A stretch of 25,160 nucleotides of DNA from a virus. This document shows, in pieces, positions 1 to 7,004 of the stretch. The stretch spans positions 1 through 25,160 of IMG/VR virus record IMGVR_UViG_3300000115_000175; one strand, written 5' to 3'. The position numbers were made by a program, and so were the translations under genes. Position 1 is the stretch's first letter, and the number at the start of each line of letters is the position of its first letter. The notes under the pieces are model-generated. The model was not told where the DNA came from, did not search any database, and saw only the letters and a program-made list of their open reading frames with translations.

Positions 1-1
1 G

Positions 2-94
2 AAAAAAGCTAAATCTAAAAGAGCTGGAGTTATTCTTTACAATAAATTAATTAATTCAGATAATGTATTACGAAGTTGGAATGAGAGTAGTTAA
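2..94 (+). CDS. C-terminal end of an upstream gene (partial)
   Basis: A frame open from base 2 runs about 30 codons to TAA at 92-94. The peptide is basic at first (KKAKSKRAGVILYNKL) and ends in SWNESS. It has no visible start, so it is probably the tail of a gene entering from the left, overlapping the start of the next gene by 14 nt if that gene begins at 81. Overlaps of this kind occur elsewhere in the window. In a T4-like head region this could be the portal, the prohead protease or another core protein, but the fragment is too short to tell. An open frame of this length by chance is possible. Confidence 0.45.
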   Translation, partial: KKAKSKRAGVILYNKLINSDNVLRSWNESS

Positions 95-431
95 AGAATC
101 CGTAAACGAAAGTGTGAATGAAGGGGTTTCCAAGTCTCAAGCACAAGAGATAATGAGACAATTGGGTGGTAGAAAATTTGAAATGTTAATGGGTGTGAAA
201 TCTAAGTCAGTAGGTACTGATGGACTAATCTTACACATTGGTAAGAATCCAAAAAAAGTATCACACATCATTATTGATTTAAATAGGGATGAATATGATT
301 TGACATTTGGAAAAGTATTTAAGTATAATTGGAAAGTAATAAAGAAAGTTAAAGGTGTAGGTGTAGAACAACTACACGATATGATTGAAAAGTATACAGG
401 AAATCTAACCACATTCAGACCGAGAAAATAG
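81..431 (+). CDS. Small putative head-interior protein with ESVNE leader
   Basis: About 116 residues. I prefer ATG 81 (an in-frame ATG lies at 63) because it gives MRVVKESVNE, a 10-residue leader ending in Glu like those of the following genes; neither start has a clear ribosome site. Residues 4-13 hold two ESVNE copies in tandem. The remainder is a compact domain with the pattern IMRQLGGRKFEMLMG ... VSHIIIDLNRDEYDLTFG ... GVGVEQLHDMIEKYTG, which I recognise as a small domain repeated in many aquatic phage genomes without assigned function. Its stop overlaps the GTG start of the next gene by one base (TAGTG), so translation is probably coupled. Packaging into the head is inferred from leader and context. 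Confidence 0.7.
   Translation: MRVVKESVNESVNEGVSKSQAQEIMRQLGGRKFEMLMGVKSKSVGTDGLILHIGKNPKKVSHIIIDLNRDEYDLTFGKVFKYNWKVIKKVKGVGVEQLHDMIEKYTGNLTTFRPRK
96..106 (+). repeat. Copy 1 of a four-copy in-frame 11-mer in linker codons
   Basis: GAATCCGTAAA occurs identically at 96-106, 1328-1338, 3262-3272 and 3448-3458. Each time it is read in the same frame as Glu-Ser-Val-(Lys/Asn) and lies at a junction between protein modules. The shared use of the otherwise uncommon codon TCC argues for copying at DNA level and not only for protein convergence. Confidence 0.6.
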
Positions 432-2290
432 TGAAAAAACTCAAAAATTTATTGAAAGAAGGTTCGGGTACCACGGTCGGTTATGGACTGAATACAGGTG
501 ATGCATGGCCTGATGGTCTGTTTACAAAGTATGGTGAGAGAAGGTTAATAACACCAGCTGGTATGCCAAGAGGAATGAAACAATTAGTTGCACCAGCAGC
601 AGATTCAATTTATGGTGGAGATGGAACACAAAGAGAAAAGATGGATATGGAAAAAAATGGTACTATGAAAAAAACCAAAATTACACCTGAATATGTAAAA
701 AGTAATGAAGTTATAGATCCACATGAGTTGAGAGATGATACTCCACCTCTTGCACCCAATCAAAGAGTCTATGGGAGAAGAGCATTTGGTAAATCACCAA
801 ACTACACCATTCCGAGAGAGTCTGCAAATTTTGTAACATCGGCAGAAAATGTATTAGTTAGACCTACAACACCACCAGAAGGAACTGAGAGTGGAGGAAT
901 TCCTGCAACTCCTGAACCTAATTCACAAAGTGCTGGTAGTAGGAGTGGATATAAACAATTACAGAAAGGTGGAGAAAATTTAATTCAAGGTAAAGACCTT
1001 GATAAGATGTATATCTATAAGATGTTAGGTCAATATGATCCTAAAAAAGAAGGTTTGAGAGAGCACATATTAAAAGTTCTCTTGGAAGCTGGTTCATTAC
1101 CATTAAAGTTAAAGAGTGTTAAAAAGCATTCAGATAAAAAAATTAAAAGGCAAGCCGATGGTGGAGTGAGTGATGATTTTTTCAAACACCATAAGTATCA
1201 TAGTGGAGCCCATTTAACAGGTAAAGGAGCAGAACACTCAACTTATGATTTTGATGATAGTGATTACGATGTTGAAGGTGGATATCAAGATAGAAAAAAC
1301 AAACAAAAAAGAGGATATGAACCTGTAGAATCCGTAAAAGAAGGTAATTTTTCTAAAATTATGAAGAGTGTTCGTAGGGGTCCTAAATCTGGACCTTGGA
1401 CTATTATCATAACCAAAAATAATAAAATAACGAAACAAGTATCGGTAAAAAATTTAAAAGAAATCCCAGCAGAGTATGAGGATATAAAGAAAAGATATCC
1501 AAACCATAAGATTGGTATTGAAGCAAAAGATGGTAGAATAGTTTATAGAGAAGCATATGGACACGGATTCACAAGAAATGAATTAGCTATGTATTTGATA
1601 GATTTAAATAGTTTGATAAAGCAGGTTAAGAACCCAAAACATTTAAAAATGTTAAAACAAGATATAAAAGATGTAAAGAAGGCTTTGGCAAAAAAGAAAA
1701 AAGAATCTATGAAAGAAGGTATATCTGATAAGATGTCAGATATTATGTCCAAGTTGGCAAAGTCAATGGGTATAAAATCAGTTGTTAGTATGCATACAGG
1801 TAAAGGTAGTTTAAGTTATTTTATCGATGATAAGATGGAAGCAAAAAAATTATCAATGATGTTGAAGAAAACATTTAAAAGAGTGAGATTGATACCATTA
1901 GATAAATCAAAAGGTGATACTGCAAACTTTGTAGTCGCAGCCGATATGTTGGGATTAGAATCAGTCGTTGAGACTATAAAAGAAAATATCTGTATTCATT
2001 GTGGTAATCCATCAAACGAAAATTTAAGAAAATGGTTTAGTGATAAATGGGTAAACATCGGTAAAAAGAAAAAAGGTGGGGGACATCCACCATGTGGTTC
2101 AAGTGGAAAGAAAAGAGGATACGCTAAATGTGTTCCTAAATCTAAAGCCTCGAACATGAGTAAAAAACAAAAAGCCAGTGCTACTCGTAGAAAGAGGTCA
2201 GCACAGAATAAAAAAGGTAGAGGTGGAACATCATCATTAAAAGGTGGTGGTAAGAAACCAATATATGTTTCTACTAAACCAAAAAAGTAG
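431..2290 (+). CDS. Multi-module putative prohead core / internal head protein
   Basis: 619 residues, GTG start overlapping the preceding stop by one base. The N-terminus MKKLKNLLKE|G is ten residues ending in Glu, like the T4 capsid-targeting peptide and the gp21 cleavage rule (hydrophobic-x-Glu). Visible segments: a Gly/Pro-rich region at 12-175; a helical piece around 185-228 (KMYIYKMLGQYDPKKEGL); ESVKEG at 300-305; a module with PWTIIITKNNK and IPAEYEDIKKRYP at 322-372; a helical Lys-rich piece at 380-424; ESMKEG at 425-430; a module at 431-515; then a Cys-bearing basic tail with CIHCGN (521-526), KWVNIG, CGSS and GYAKCVP, followed by SKKQKASATRRKRS. The tail resembles the small DUF5872-like Cys domain seen in large DNA viruses (recalled, not searched). 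Probably a mosaic of head-interior, DNA-facing modules cut apart during maturation. The cleavage is inferred. Confidence 0.65.
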   Translation: MKKLKNLLKEGSGTTVGYGLNTGDAWPDGLFTKYGERRLITPAGMPRGMKQLVAPAADSIYGGDGTQREKMDMEKNGTMKKTKITPEYVKSNEVIDPHELRDDTPPLAPNQRVYGRRAFGKSPNYTIPRESANFVTSAENVLVRPTTPPEGTESGGIPATPEPNSQSAGSRSGYKQLQKGGENLIQGKDLDKMYIYKMLGQYDPKKEGLREHILKVLLEAGSLPLKLKSVKKHSDKKIKRQADGGVSDDFFKHHKYHSGAHLTGKGAEHSTYDFDDSDYDVEGGYQDRKNKQKRGYEPVESVKEGNFSKIMKSVRRGPKSGPWTIIITKNNKITKQVSVKNLKEIPAEYEDIKKRYPNHKIGIEAKDGRIVYREAYGHGFTRNELAMYLIDLNSLIKQVKNPKHLKMLKQDIKDVKKALAKKKKESMKEGISDKMSDIMSKLAKSMGIKSVVSMHTGKGSLSYFIDDKMEAKKLSMMLKKTFKRVRLIPLDKSKGDTANFVVAADMLGLESVVETIKENICIHCGNPSNENLRKWFSDKWVNIGKKKKGGGHPPCGSSGKKRGYAKCVPKSKASNMSKKQKASATRRKRSAQNKKGRGGTSSLKGGGKKPIYVSTKPKK

Positions 2291-2568
2291 TGTTAGAGGT
2301 AATCAAAAAGATTGGTAGTAAGTATGTTTTGTATCCCAAAAAAGGTGGAAAACGATTGGGAACACACGATACAGAAAAGTCAGCTAGAAATCAAGAAAAG
2401 GCAATAAAGGCTAATGAAATTATTGTTGTAGAAAAACAAAATTGTGGTTGTCTTGATATTTATAATGTGAGAGAGGATTGGAGTCAAAAGTATAAAAAGA
2501 GTATTAATTGTAATAACCCAAAAGGATTTAGTCAAAAAGCACATTGTGCTGGAAGAAAAAAGAAATAG
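2290..2568 (+). CDS. Small basic Cys-containing putative head-interior protein
   Basis: 92 residues, GTG start with one-base overlap (TAGTG) after the preceding stop, so probably translationally coupled. It carries two short modules common in phage proteins. Residues 4-42 (KIGSKYVLYPKKGGKRLG, THDTEKSARNQEKAIKANE) form a small β-β-α element often seen in head-region proteins. The C-terminus is CNNPKGFSQKAHCAGRKKK, with two Cys, one His and a basic tail. A further pair, CGC, lies near residue 53. The protein lacks the Leu-rich targeting leader of its neighbours, so its packaging is less certain. Function unknown; a metal- or DNA-binding role is only suggested by composition. A TATTTATA motif lies inside the gene at 2457-2464, where it may drive the next gene or be chance. 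Confidence 0.65.
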   Translation: MLEVIKKIGSKYVLYPKKGGKRLGTHDTEKSARNQEKAIKANEIIVVEKQNCGCLDIYNVREDWSQKYKKSINCNNPKGFSQKAHCAGRKKK

Positions 2569-2577
2569 GAGTTGGTG

Positions 2578-3906
2578 ATGAGTTTAAAATTAGAAGAAGT
2601 AGTTGGAAAAGTTCTTACAGAAGCTCAGTTCGATGAAGCCGCAGGTGAAAAAGATGCTTGTTACCACAAAGTCAAGTCTCGTTACGATGTATGGCCTTCA
2701 GCATACGCAAGTGGAGCACTTGTTAAGTGTCGTAAGGTAGGTGCTAAGAATTGGGGTAATAAGAGTAAGAAAGAAGGTGTGTATGAAAAAAACAGAGGTA
2801 AAACTTTATATGGTAAGGATTTAGTCAACTATTTTGTGAAAAGATTTAAATATTCCACAAGAGATGCTACCGCAGTAGCAAATAAATTAAAGGATGTTGG
2901 ATTTAAAGTGCCAAAGGTATTACCTAAATATGAATCTACGAATGAAGGATTCTCAAGTGACGCTCAAAGACGAGCAGCATTTGCTAGTGGATATGAAGAA
3001 AAGGGTAAAAAGAAGAAAAAGAAAGAAGGTTATCCTGGTATAAGTGTAAAATCATTAAACGATGATGATGTAAATGAACTCACAAGGATGAGACCACAAG
3101 TCAAAAAACTTTTAAAACAAAAGGGATACAATCCTATTTTTGGTGCGATAGATAATTCTAAACGACAATTAAAACAGATGAGATACTCACGAGGTGAGAT
3201 TCAAGATACATTGATTAGTATGTTTGGTGATGAAGATCCGAAGATACTTCAAAAGATTAAAGAATCCGTAAATGAGAAAAAAGGGGATTTTCTTGATTCT
3301 CTGTTTCCAAAAAGTAAAGTCGATAAAGCAGTTAAGATAGCTCAATCAATGGGTGGTAATATGACCGGAGCTGTTAAAAAGATTGAGAGAATGTTTAAAG
3401 GGATGTCATTACATAGTAAAGTAAGAGATGCACTTCAACAAGCTAATGAATCCGTAAATGAAAACAACATAGGTGATAAGTTATGGGAAGCCTGTTGGAA
3501 AGGATACGAGAAAAAAGGTATGAAGAAGATGTTTGGTAAGATGTATCCTAATTGTGTAAAAAAGACGAAGAAAAAAGAATCTGTAGAAGAATCTTATGAT
3601 TTGTGGATGGAAGATGGTTCTTGGGGATACACAATGACTGGATTGGTAGAAGCTGAGTATCAAGGTCGTAAGGTTAAACTTGGAAAACCGATGCAGGGAG
3701 ACTCAAAGAAATTTAAAGTATATGTTAAGAATCCAAAAGGTAATGTCGTAAAGGTAAACTTTGGACAAGGTGGAGACGCTAAGGGTGGAACTATGAGAAT
3801 TAGAAAATCTAATCCTAAAGCTAGAGCTAATTTTAGAGCAAGACATAATTGTGATTCACCCGGACCGAGACATAAGGCTCGTTATTGGAGTTGTAGAAAA
3901 TGGTAA
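2578..3906 (+). CDS. Mosaic Cys-module putative prohead core protein
   Basis: 442 residues from ATG 2578; TTG and GTG lie in frame just upstream, but AGGAG at 2567-2571 is ideally spaced for the ATG. The leader MSLKLEEVVGKVLTE|A again ends in a Leu-x-Glu site. Modules in order: CYHKVKSRYDVWPSAYASG with a second Cys (residues 28-60); a helical piece at 78-118; ESTNEG (119-124); SSDAQRRAAFASGY and a Lys tract; a helical pair at 150-228; ESVNE (229); MTGAVKKIERMFKGMS; ESVNE (291); CWKGYEKKGMKKMFGK ending in PNC (306-326); ESVEES (334); GRKVKLGKPMQGDSKKF; and the C-terminal RARHNCDSPGP/ARYWSCRKW. Several of these mini-modules recur in aquatic T4-like phages. Each Cys module is separated by an ES-V/T-x-E linker. 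Likely a head-interior polyprotein; function unproven. Confidence 0.65.
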   Translation: MSLKLEEVVGKVLTEAQFDEAAGEKDACYHKVKSRYDVWPSAYASGALVKCRKVGAKNWGNKSKKEGVYEKNRGKTLYGKDLVNYFVKRFKYSTRDATAVANKLKDVGFKVPKVLPKYESTNEGFSSDAQRRAAFASGYEEKGKKKKKKEGYPGISVKSLNDDDVNELTRMRPQVKKLLKQKGYNPIFGAIDNSKRQLKQMRYSRGEIQDTLISMFGDEDPKILQKIKESVNEKKGDFLDSLFPKSKVDKAVKIAQSMGGNMTGAVKKIERMFKGMSLHSKVRDALQQANESVNENNIGDKLWEACWKGYEKKGMKKMFGKMYPNCVKKTKKKESVEESYDLWMEDGSWGYTMTGLVEAEYQGRKVKLGKPMQGDSKKFKVYVKNPKGNVVKVNFGQGGDAKGGTMRIRKSNPKARANFRARHNCDSPGPRHKARYWSCRKW

Positions 3907-4592
3907 AACTAAAAAATTTACTTATTGAGAAAAAAGACCACGAAGGTTCAATGGCTAAATCTCAACTTGAGAGAAGTCAAAAATATGCAATGATGATTTA
4001 TAAAATCATTCAAAATGTTGATAAGAGTGGTGATGGTGAGGTTCAGTTTCCAGCTTGGGTTCAATCCAAACTAACCAAGTCTATGGATTATTTACAATCT
4101 GTATACAATTACTTAGATGGTAAAGATGGGTTAGATGATAAATTTCAAGATGAAGCTTCAACATCATTTAATGTGCCAGGATATCAAACACCATTAGCAT
4201 TTAAAAAATCAACTTCAAGGGCTATCAATTGGGATGATGAGGATGACGATGACGAAGTATTGGGTGGACTAAAGGATAAGAGAAAGAAAAGGGTAAAAAG
4301 ATTTGGTGAAGTAAATGCACCAGCATTTAGTTCGAAAGAAGCTAAAATTCATTTAGATAATGACATTAGAAAGATGTCAAAACATTTAGGTAAGGCTTCA
4401 CAGCAAGTAATAAAGATTATGATGGATGGTGTTAAAAGTGGTAAGTATGATGCCATGGACATCACACGAGGAATTCAAACTGGTGAGTGGAATAGAACAC
4501 ATGAAGGTGAAAGACCTTTTATGAAGATGTTGTGGAGAAAAGTTCGTGATGGATTTAGAAGATATTCAAAAGACGGAAAATTAAGAAAATAG
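3900..4592 (+). CDS. Putative internal head protein with targeting leader
   Basis: 230 residues; ATG 3900 overlaps the preceding gene by 7 nt, with GGAG about 10 nt upstream. The leader MVKLKNLLIE|K is ten residues ending in Glu and nearly the same as that of the 619-residue protein, pointing to the same destination. Residues 13-77 (DHEGSMAKSQLERSQKYA ... PAWVQSKLTKSMDYLQSVY ... YL) are a helical module found in many marine phage genomes, function unknown. A short acidic run (WDDEDDDDE, 111-119) is followed by a basic run (KDKRKKRVKR). The C-terminal part ends in TGEWNRTHEGERPFMKML and a basic helix. An internal, DNA- or core-associated structural protein is the best inference. Confidence 0.65.
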   Translation: MVKLKNLLIEKKDHEGSMAKSQLERSQKYAMMIYKIIQNVDKSGDGEVQFPAWVQSKLTKSMDYLQSVYNYLDGKDGLDDKFQDEASTSFNVPGYQTPLAFKKSTSRAINWDDEDDDDEVLGGLKDKRKKRVKRFGEVNAPAFSSKEAKIHLDNDIRKMSKHLGKASQQVIKIMMDGVKSGKYDAMDITRGIQTGEWNRTHEGERPFMKMLWRKVRDGFRRYSKDGKLRK

Positions 4593-4593
4593 A

Positions 4594-4601
4594 TATTTAT
4601 A
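4594..4601 (+). promoter_or_regulatory. Candidate late promoter motif TATTTATA
   Basis: The octamer TATTTATA starts one base after the TAG stop of the preceding gene and lies 20 nt before ATG 4621, with AGGAG at 4609-4613 between. The same octamer recurs in most other intergenic gaps of the window. If it is the promoter, the leader here would be very short. Confidence 0.4.
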
Positions 4602-4620
4602 TTTGATTAGGAGACATATA

Positions 4621-5319
4621 ATGGCTAAATTAAAAGATTTATTAAACGAAGATATAACCACAATGGGTGGTGTAGTTTCGGGTAACGCGTTCTCAAACAT
4701 AGACATGGGGTTCAGAACACAACATCCAAAGGGAAACAATACTTCTACAAAACTAACTAATATCGTTGAGGATATGTATGGTGAACAAAAACCTAAAATT
4801 AATGTTAAGGAGTTTGTTCATGAAGTAGGTAATTTTAATTCCTATGGTAAAGAAATTTATCGTGAAGGAAATTTAAAAGAATTAGCATCTCGTATGTCTA
4901 AGTTAGCTGAAACAGCAAAACAGCACACACTTCAAGAAACCGAAGATTGGTTTGATAAGATTACGGTTAATCGTAATATGAAAGAATTAACTGGTTTGTC
5001 AGGACAATTTAAAAAAGTTGCTTCGGAGGCACAAGCTTTACAAGAAAGAATGAGTGGTTTATACGAAGATATGGGACACATTCTTGGTCGTTATTATGAA
5101 ATAAGTGAACCAGATGAAATAAGTGAACCAGATGTCGAAGAGAAAGAAGTAAAGGAAGAATTTAATGGTATGGTTCGTGAGGGAGAGTATGAAGAATTCT
5201 TTCAAGCAGCCATGAAAAAATTTGGTATTAGTTCACCAGATGAATTAGATGATGAAAAGAAAAAGAAATTTTTTAACTATGTAGATAAAAACTATTCTGC
5301 AAAAGACGAAAAAGATTAA
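4621..5319 (+). CDS. Putative internal head protein with targeting leader
   Basis: 232 residues from ATG 4621; an upstream in-frame TTG (4603) is rejected because AGGAG at 4609-4613 serves the ATG. The leader MAKLKDLLNE|D matches the ten-residue Glu-ending pattern of its neighbours. The central part is helical (ELASRMSKLAETAKQH; ELTGLSGQFKKVASEAQALQ). A perfect 18-bp tandem duplication (5098-5133) encodes EISEPD twice. The last 52 residues (EGEYEEFFQAAMKKFG, SSPDELDDEKKKKFFNYVDK) form a small helical module that I recognise as widespread at the ends of aquatic phage proteins, function unknown. Likely a head core protein by leader and position directly before the scaffold block. Confidence 0.65.
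   Translation: MAKLKDLLNEDITTMGGVVSGNAFSNIDMGFRTQHPKGNNTSTKLTNIVEDMYGEQKPKINVKEFVHEVGNFNSYGKEIYREGNLKELASRMSKLAETAKQHTLQETEDWFDKITVNRNMKELTGLSGQFKKVASEAQALQERMSGLYEDMGHILGRYYEISEPDEISEPDVEEKEVKEEFNGMVREGEYEEFFQAAMKKFGISSPDELDDEKKKKFFNYVDKNYSAKDEKD
5098..5133 (+). repeat. Perfect 18-bp tandem duplication
   Basis: GAAATAAGTGAACCAGAT occurs twice back to back (5098-5115 and 5116-5133), in frame, adding one EISEPD unit. With no base difference between the copies it is probably a recent slippage event in an acidic linker. Confidence 0.9.
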
Positions 5320-5334
5320 AAAAACGGAGGTTAC

Positions 5335-5580
5335 TTGTTACAAGTAAAAGTAAAAAGAAATAACGTAGAGGGAGCTCTACGAATATTAAAGAGAAAAATT
5401 AAAGATAGTGGTATGATGGTAGAGTTAAGAGAACGCCAGTTCTATACAAAACCATCAGATAAAAAAAGAGAACAGAGAAAGTTAGGAAAGGTTCGTAATT
5501 GGATTAGACAAAGAGAACAAAATCCTGATTGGTGTGGAGAAGCACCAACATCTGCTCTAAGAGATAGATACGGTAAATAA
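5335..5580 (+). CDS. rpsU: Phage-encoded small-subunit ribosomal protein bS21
   Basis: 81 residues. The sequence has the bS21 signature: VKVKRNNVEGALRILKRKIK, then LRERQFYTKPSDKKREQRK, i.e. the N-terminal strand, the basic helix with the family's FYTKPS/YEKPS turn and the following Arg/Lys helix. bS21 sits on the 30S platform next to the mRNA exit and anti-Shine-Dalgarno region, so a phage copy could replace the host protein and bias initiation. It starts at TTG, four bases after GGAGG (5326-5330); no ATG is available at the N-terminal motif. The C-terminal extension (PDWCGEAPTSALRDRYGK) goes beyond the usual roughly 70 residues. It lies between head-core genes and the scaffold gene, so it is probably expressed with the late structural genes. 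bS21 homologues are known from aquatic phages. Family assignment is strong; effect on translation is inference. Confidence 0.88.
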   Translation: MLQVKVKRNNVEGALRILKRKIKDSGMMVELRERQFYTKPSDKKREQRKLGKVRNWIRQREQNPDWCGEAPTSALRDRYGK

Positions 5581-5596
5581 GTACCACTTTTTATAT

Positions 5597-5719
5597 TTAT
5601 GTATATTTATATACATAACAGAATATGTCATCAATTCTATATGACATACATAAATAATGTAATCACATTATAGTTCCCAATAACTATATTAAATCCATAT
5701 TTGAGTTATGCTCAAATAT
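5597..5719 (+). promoter_or_regulatory. Scaffold-gene leader made of five consecutive perfect inverted repeats
   Basis: Five perfect inverted repeats fill the leader: 5597-5606/5609-5618 (10 bp, 2-nt loop), 5624-5631/5641-5648 (TATGTCAT/ATGACATA), 5654-5660/5665-5671 (ATAATGT/ACATTAT), 5669-5675/5682-5688 (TATAGTT/AACTATA, sharing three bases with the previous one) and 5697-5705/5711-5719 (ATATTTGAG/CTCAAATAT). The ribosome site AGGAG (5728-5732) is left unpaired just downstream. The stems differ in sequence, so what is kept is structure: a chain of RNA hairpins that could protect or regulate the message for scaffold and capsid. Some inverted repeats are expected by chance in AT-rich DNA, but not five adjoining ones. 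Confidence 0.6.
5604..5611 (+). promoter_or_regulatory. Candidate late promoter motif TATTTATA
   Basis: TATTTATA at 5604-5611, preceded by a near copy TATTTATG at 5594-5601, lies 129 nt before the scaffold start. It falls within the first inverted repeat of the leader, so a transcript starting about 10 nt later would carry the remaining four hairpins. Confidence 0.4.
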
Positions 5720-5739
5720 AATCTCATAGGAGAAAAATA

Positions 5740-6975
5740 ATGGATGATCTTTTAAAAGACGCAATAGCTGATGCTAAAGCAGTCCGAGAAACGGCACTTG
5801 CAAACGCTAAAATAGCTCTTGAAGAAGCATTTACTCCACGAATTCAATCTATGTTATCTGATAAGATTCAATCTGAAATAGAAGGTGAAGAAGATCAAGA
5901 CGAAGGTAATTACGATGAAGGTGAACACGAAGGCGAAGAAGCTGGAGAAGAAAAACCTGAAGTCGCAGTAGAACCTGAAGTTGGTGAAGAAGCATCTGAT
6001 GAAATTGAAGATGTCGATTCTGATGAAATTGCTGATGAAGATGAAATAGCTGACGCTGATGAAATGCATCACGAAGGTGAGCATGAAGAAGAAGCTGATG
6101 AAATTAGTGATGGAATTATCGAAATCGATGGTGTTAAGTATGCACCTGTAGTCTCAGAAGAAGAGATGGAAGATGAAGATGAAGGAATGCATGAGGGTGA
6201 ACATGAAGAAGATGAAGATGAAGGGTACAATGAGGACCTTGATTTAGAATCTATACTTCGTGAACTTGAAGAAGAAGATGAAGATGAAATCAAAGACGAA
6301 TCTGTCAATGAAGAAGAAGATGATGACAAAGACGAAAAGATGGACGAAAATGACGTATCCTCTGAAATCGGTGCAGCAGACAACAAGTTAAAACCTGAAG
6401 CAGGTAGTTCAACTGATATCGGCCAAGGACCTGAAGGTGAAGGTTCTAAATCAGAAGCTGGTAAAGAAGATGATAACAATGAAGTCGTTGATGACTTGGT
6501 TGAAGATATTGACTTAGAAGAAGTTCTAAAGGCTCTAACAGAAGAAGAAGATGATAAGGAAGAAGAAGAGTCGAAAGACGAAGCAGTTTCTAAACTTACA
6601 TCAGAGCTTGATGAACATCGTAATGTGGTCAAATATCTTCGTTCTAAGTTGAATGAAGTAAATCTACTTAACGCTAAACTTTTGTTTACTAACAAATTAT
6701 TCCGTAACTACGGTTTAAACAATGGACAGAAGCTGAAAGTGGTAGAGACTTTCGACAGAGCAACAAACCTAAGAGAAGTCAAGTTGGTATTTTCAACATT
6801 GGCCGAATCTTTTGGTAGTAAAACAGCAGTGGCAAGTAAGCCAAATAAACCAATTAAAGAAAGTAAAGGTTCAGCTTCAAAAGCTGTTGCTTCTACAAAA
6901 TCTAAGAAAACAGAAGTGATTTCTGAAGGATTTGAAATGAAGGAACGTTTTCAGAAGTTGGCTAAAATTCTTTAA
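5740..6975 (+). CDS. Prohead core scaffold protein, gp22-like
   Basis: 411 residues, start fixed by AGGAG at 5728-5732. Residues 1-45 are a helix (DDLLKDAIADAKAVRETALA). Residues about 49-285 are extremely acidic low-complexity sequence with repeated HEGEHEE units (around residues 110 and 150), and contain one ESVNE. Residues about 286-357 carry the conserved scaffold-like coiled region: LRSKLNEVNLLNAKLLFTNK, then QKLKVVETFDRATNLREVK. The family forms the internal core around which the gp23 shell assembles and is degraded by the gp21-type protease; the C-terminal VISEGF may be such a site. Position directly before the capsid gene agrees with T4 order. The acidic, His-dotted middle is much longer than the conserved part. 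Confidence 0.82.
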   Translation: MDDLLKDAIADAKAVRETALANAKIALEEAFTPRIQSMLSDKIQSEIEGEEDQDEGNYDEGEHEGEEAGEEKPEVAVEPEVGEEASDEIEDVDSDEIADEDEIADADEMHHEGEHEEEADEISDGIIEIDGVKYAPVVSEEEMEDEDEGMHEGEHEEDEDEGYNEDLDLESILRELEEEDEDEIKDESVNEEEDDDKDEKMDENDVSSEIGAADNKLKPEAGSSTDIGQGPEGEGSKSEAGKEDDNNEVVDDLVEDIDLEEVLKALTEEEDDKEEEESKDEAVSKLTSELDEHRNVVKYLRSKLNEVNLLNAKLLFTNKLFRNYGLNNGQKLKVVETFDRATNLREVKLVFSTLAESFGSKTAVASKPNKPIKESKGSASKAVASTKSKKTEVISEGFEMKERFQKLAKIL

Positions 6976-7004
6976 TTTAATTTAATTTTAAACGGAGAAA
7001 TAAA

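Noticed and set aside
2457-2464. TATTTATA inside the 92-residue gene, in context TGATATTTATAATG
   Set aside because: It could drive the 442-residue gene, but it encodes Asp-Ile-Tyr-Asn in a real gene and a copy also lies inside 14867-15193 (14920-14927), so chance occurrence within genes is evident; not listed as a promoter.
4603-4620. TTG start for the 232-residue protein
   Set aside because: It lies on top of the ribosome binding site AGGAG that serves ATG 4621, and it would hide the conserved MAKLKDLLNE leader.
5597-5719. CRISPR-like array
   Set aside because: The inverted repeats differ from one another in sequence and there is no constant direct repeat or spacer length.
6069-6695. 208-codon minus-strand frame, almost all Ser
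   Set aside because: It is the complement of the Glu/Asp codon run of the scaffold gene (GAA/GAT read as TTC/ATC and shifted TCT/TCA); no ribosome site and no family resemblance.
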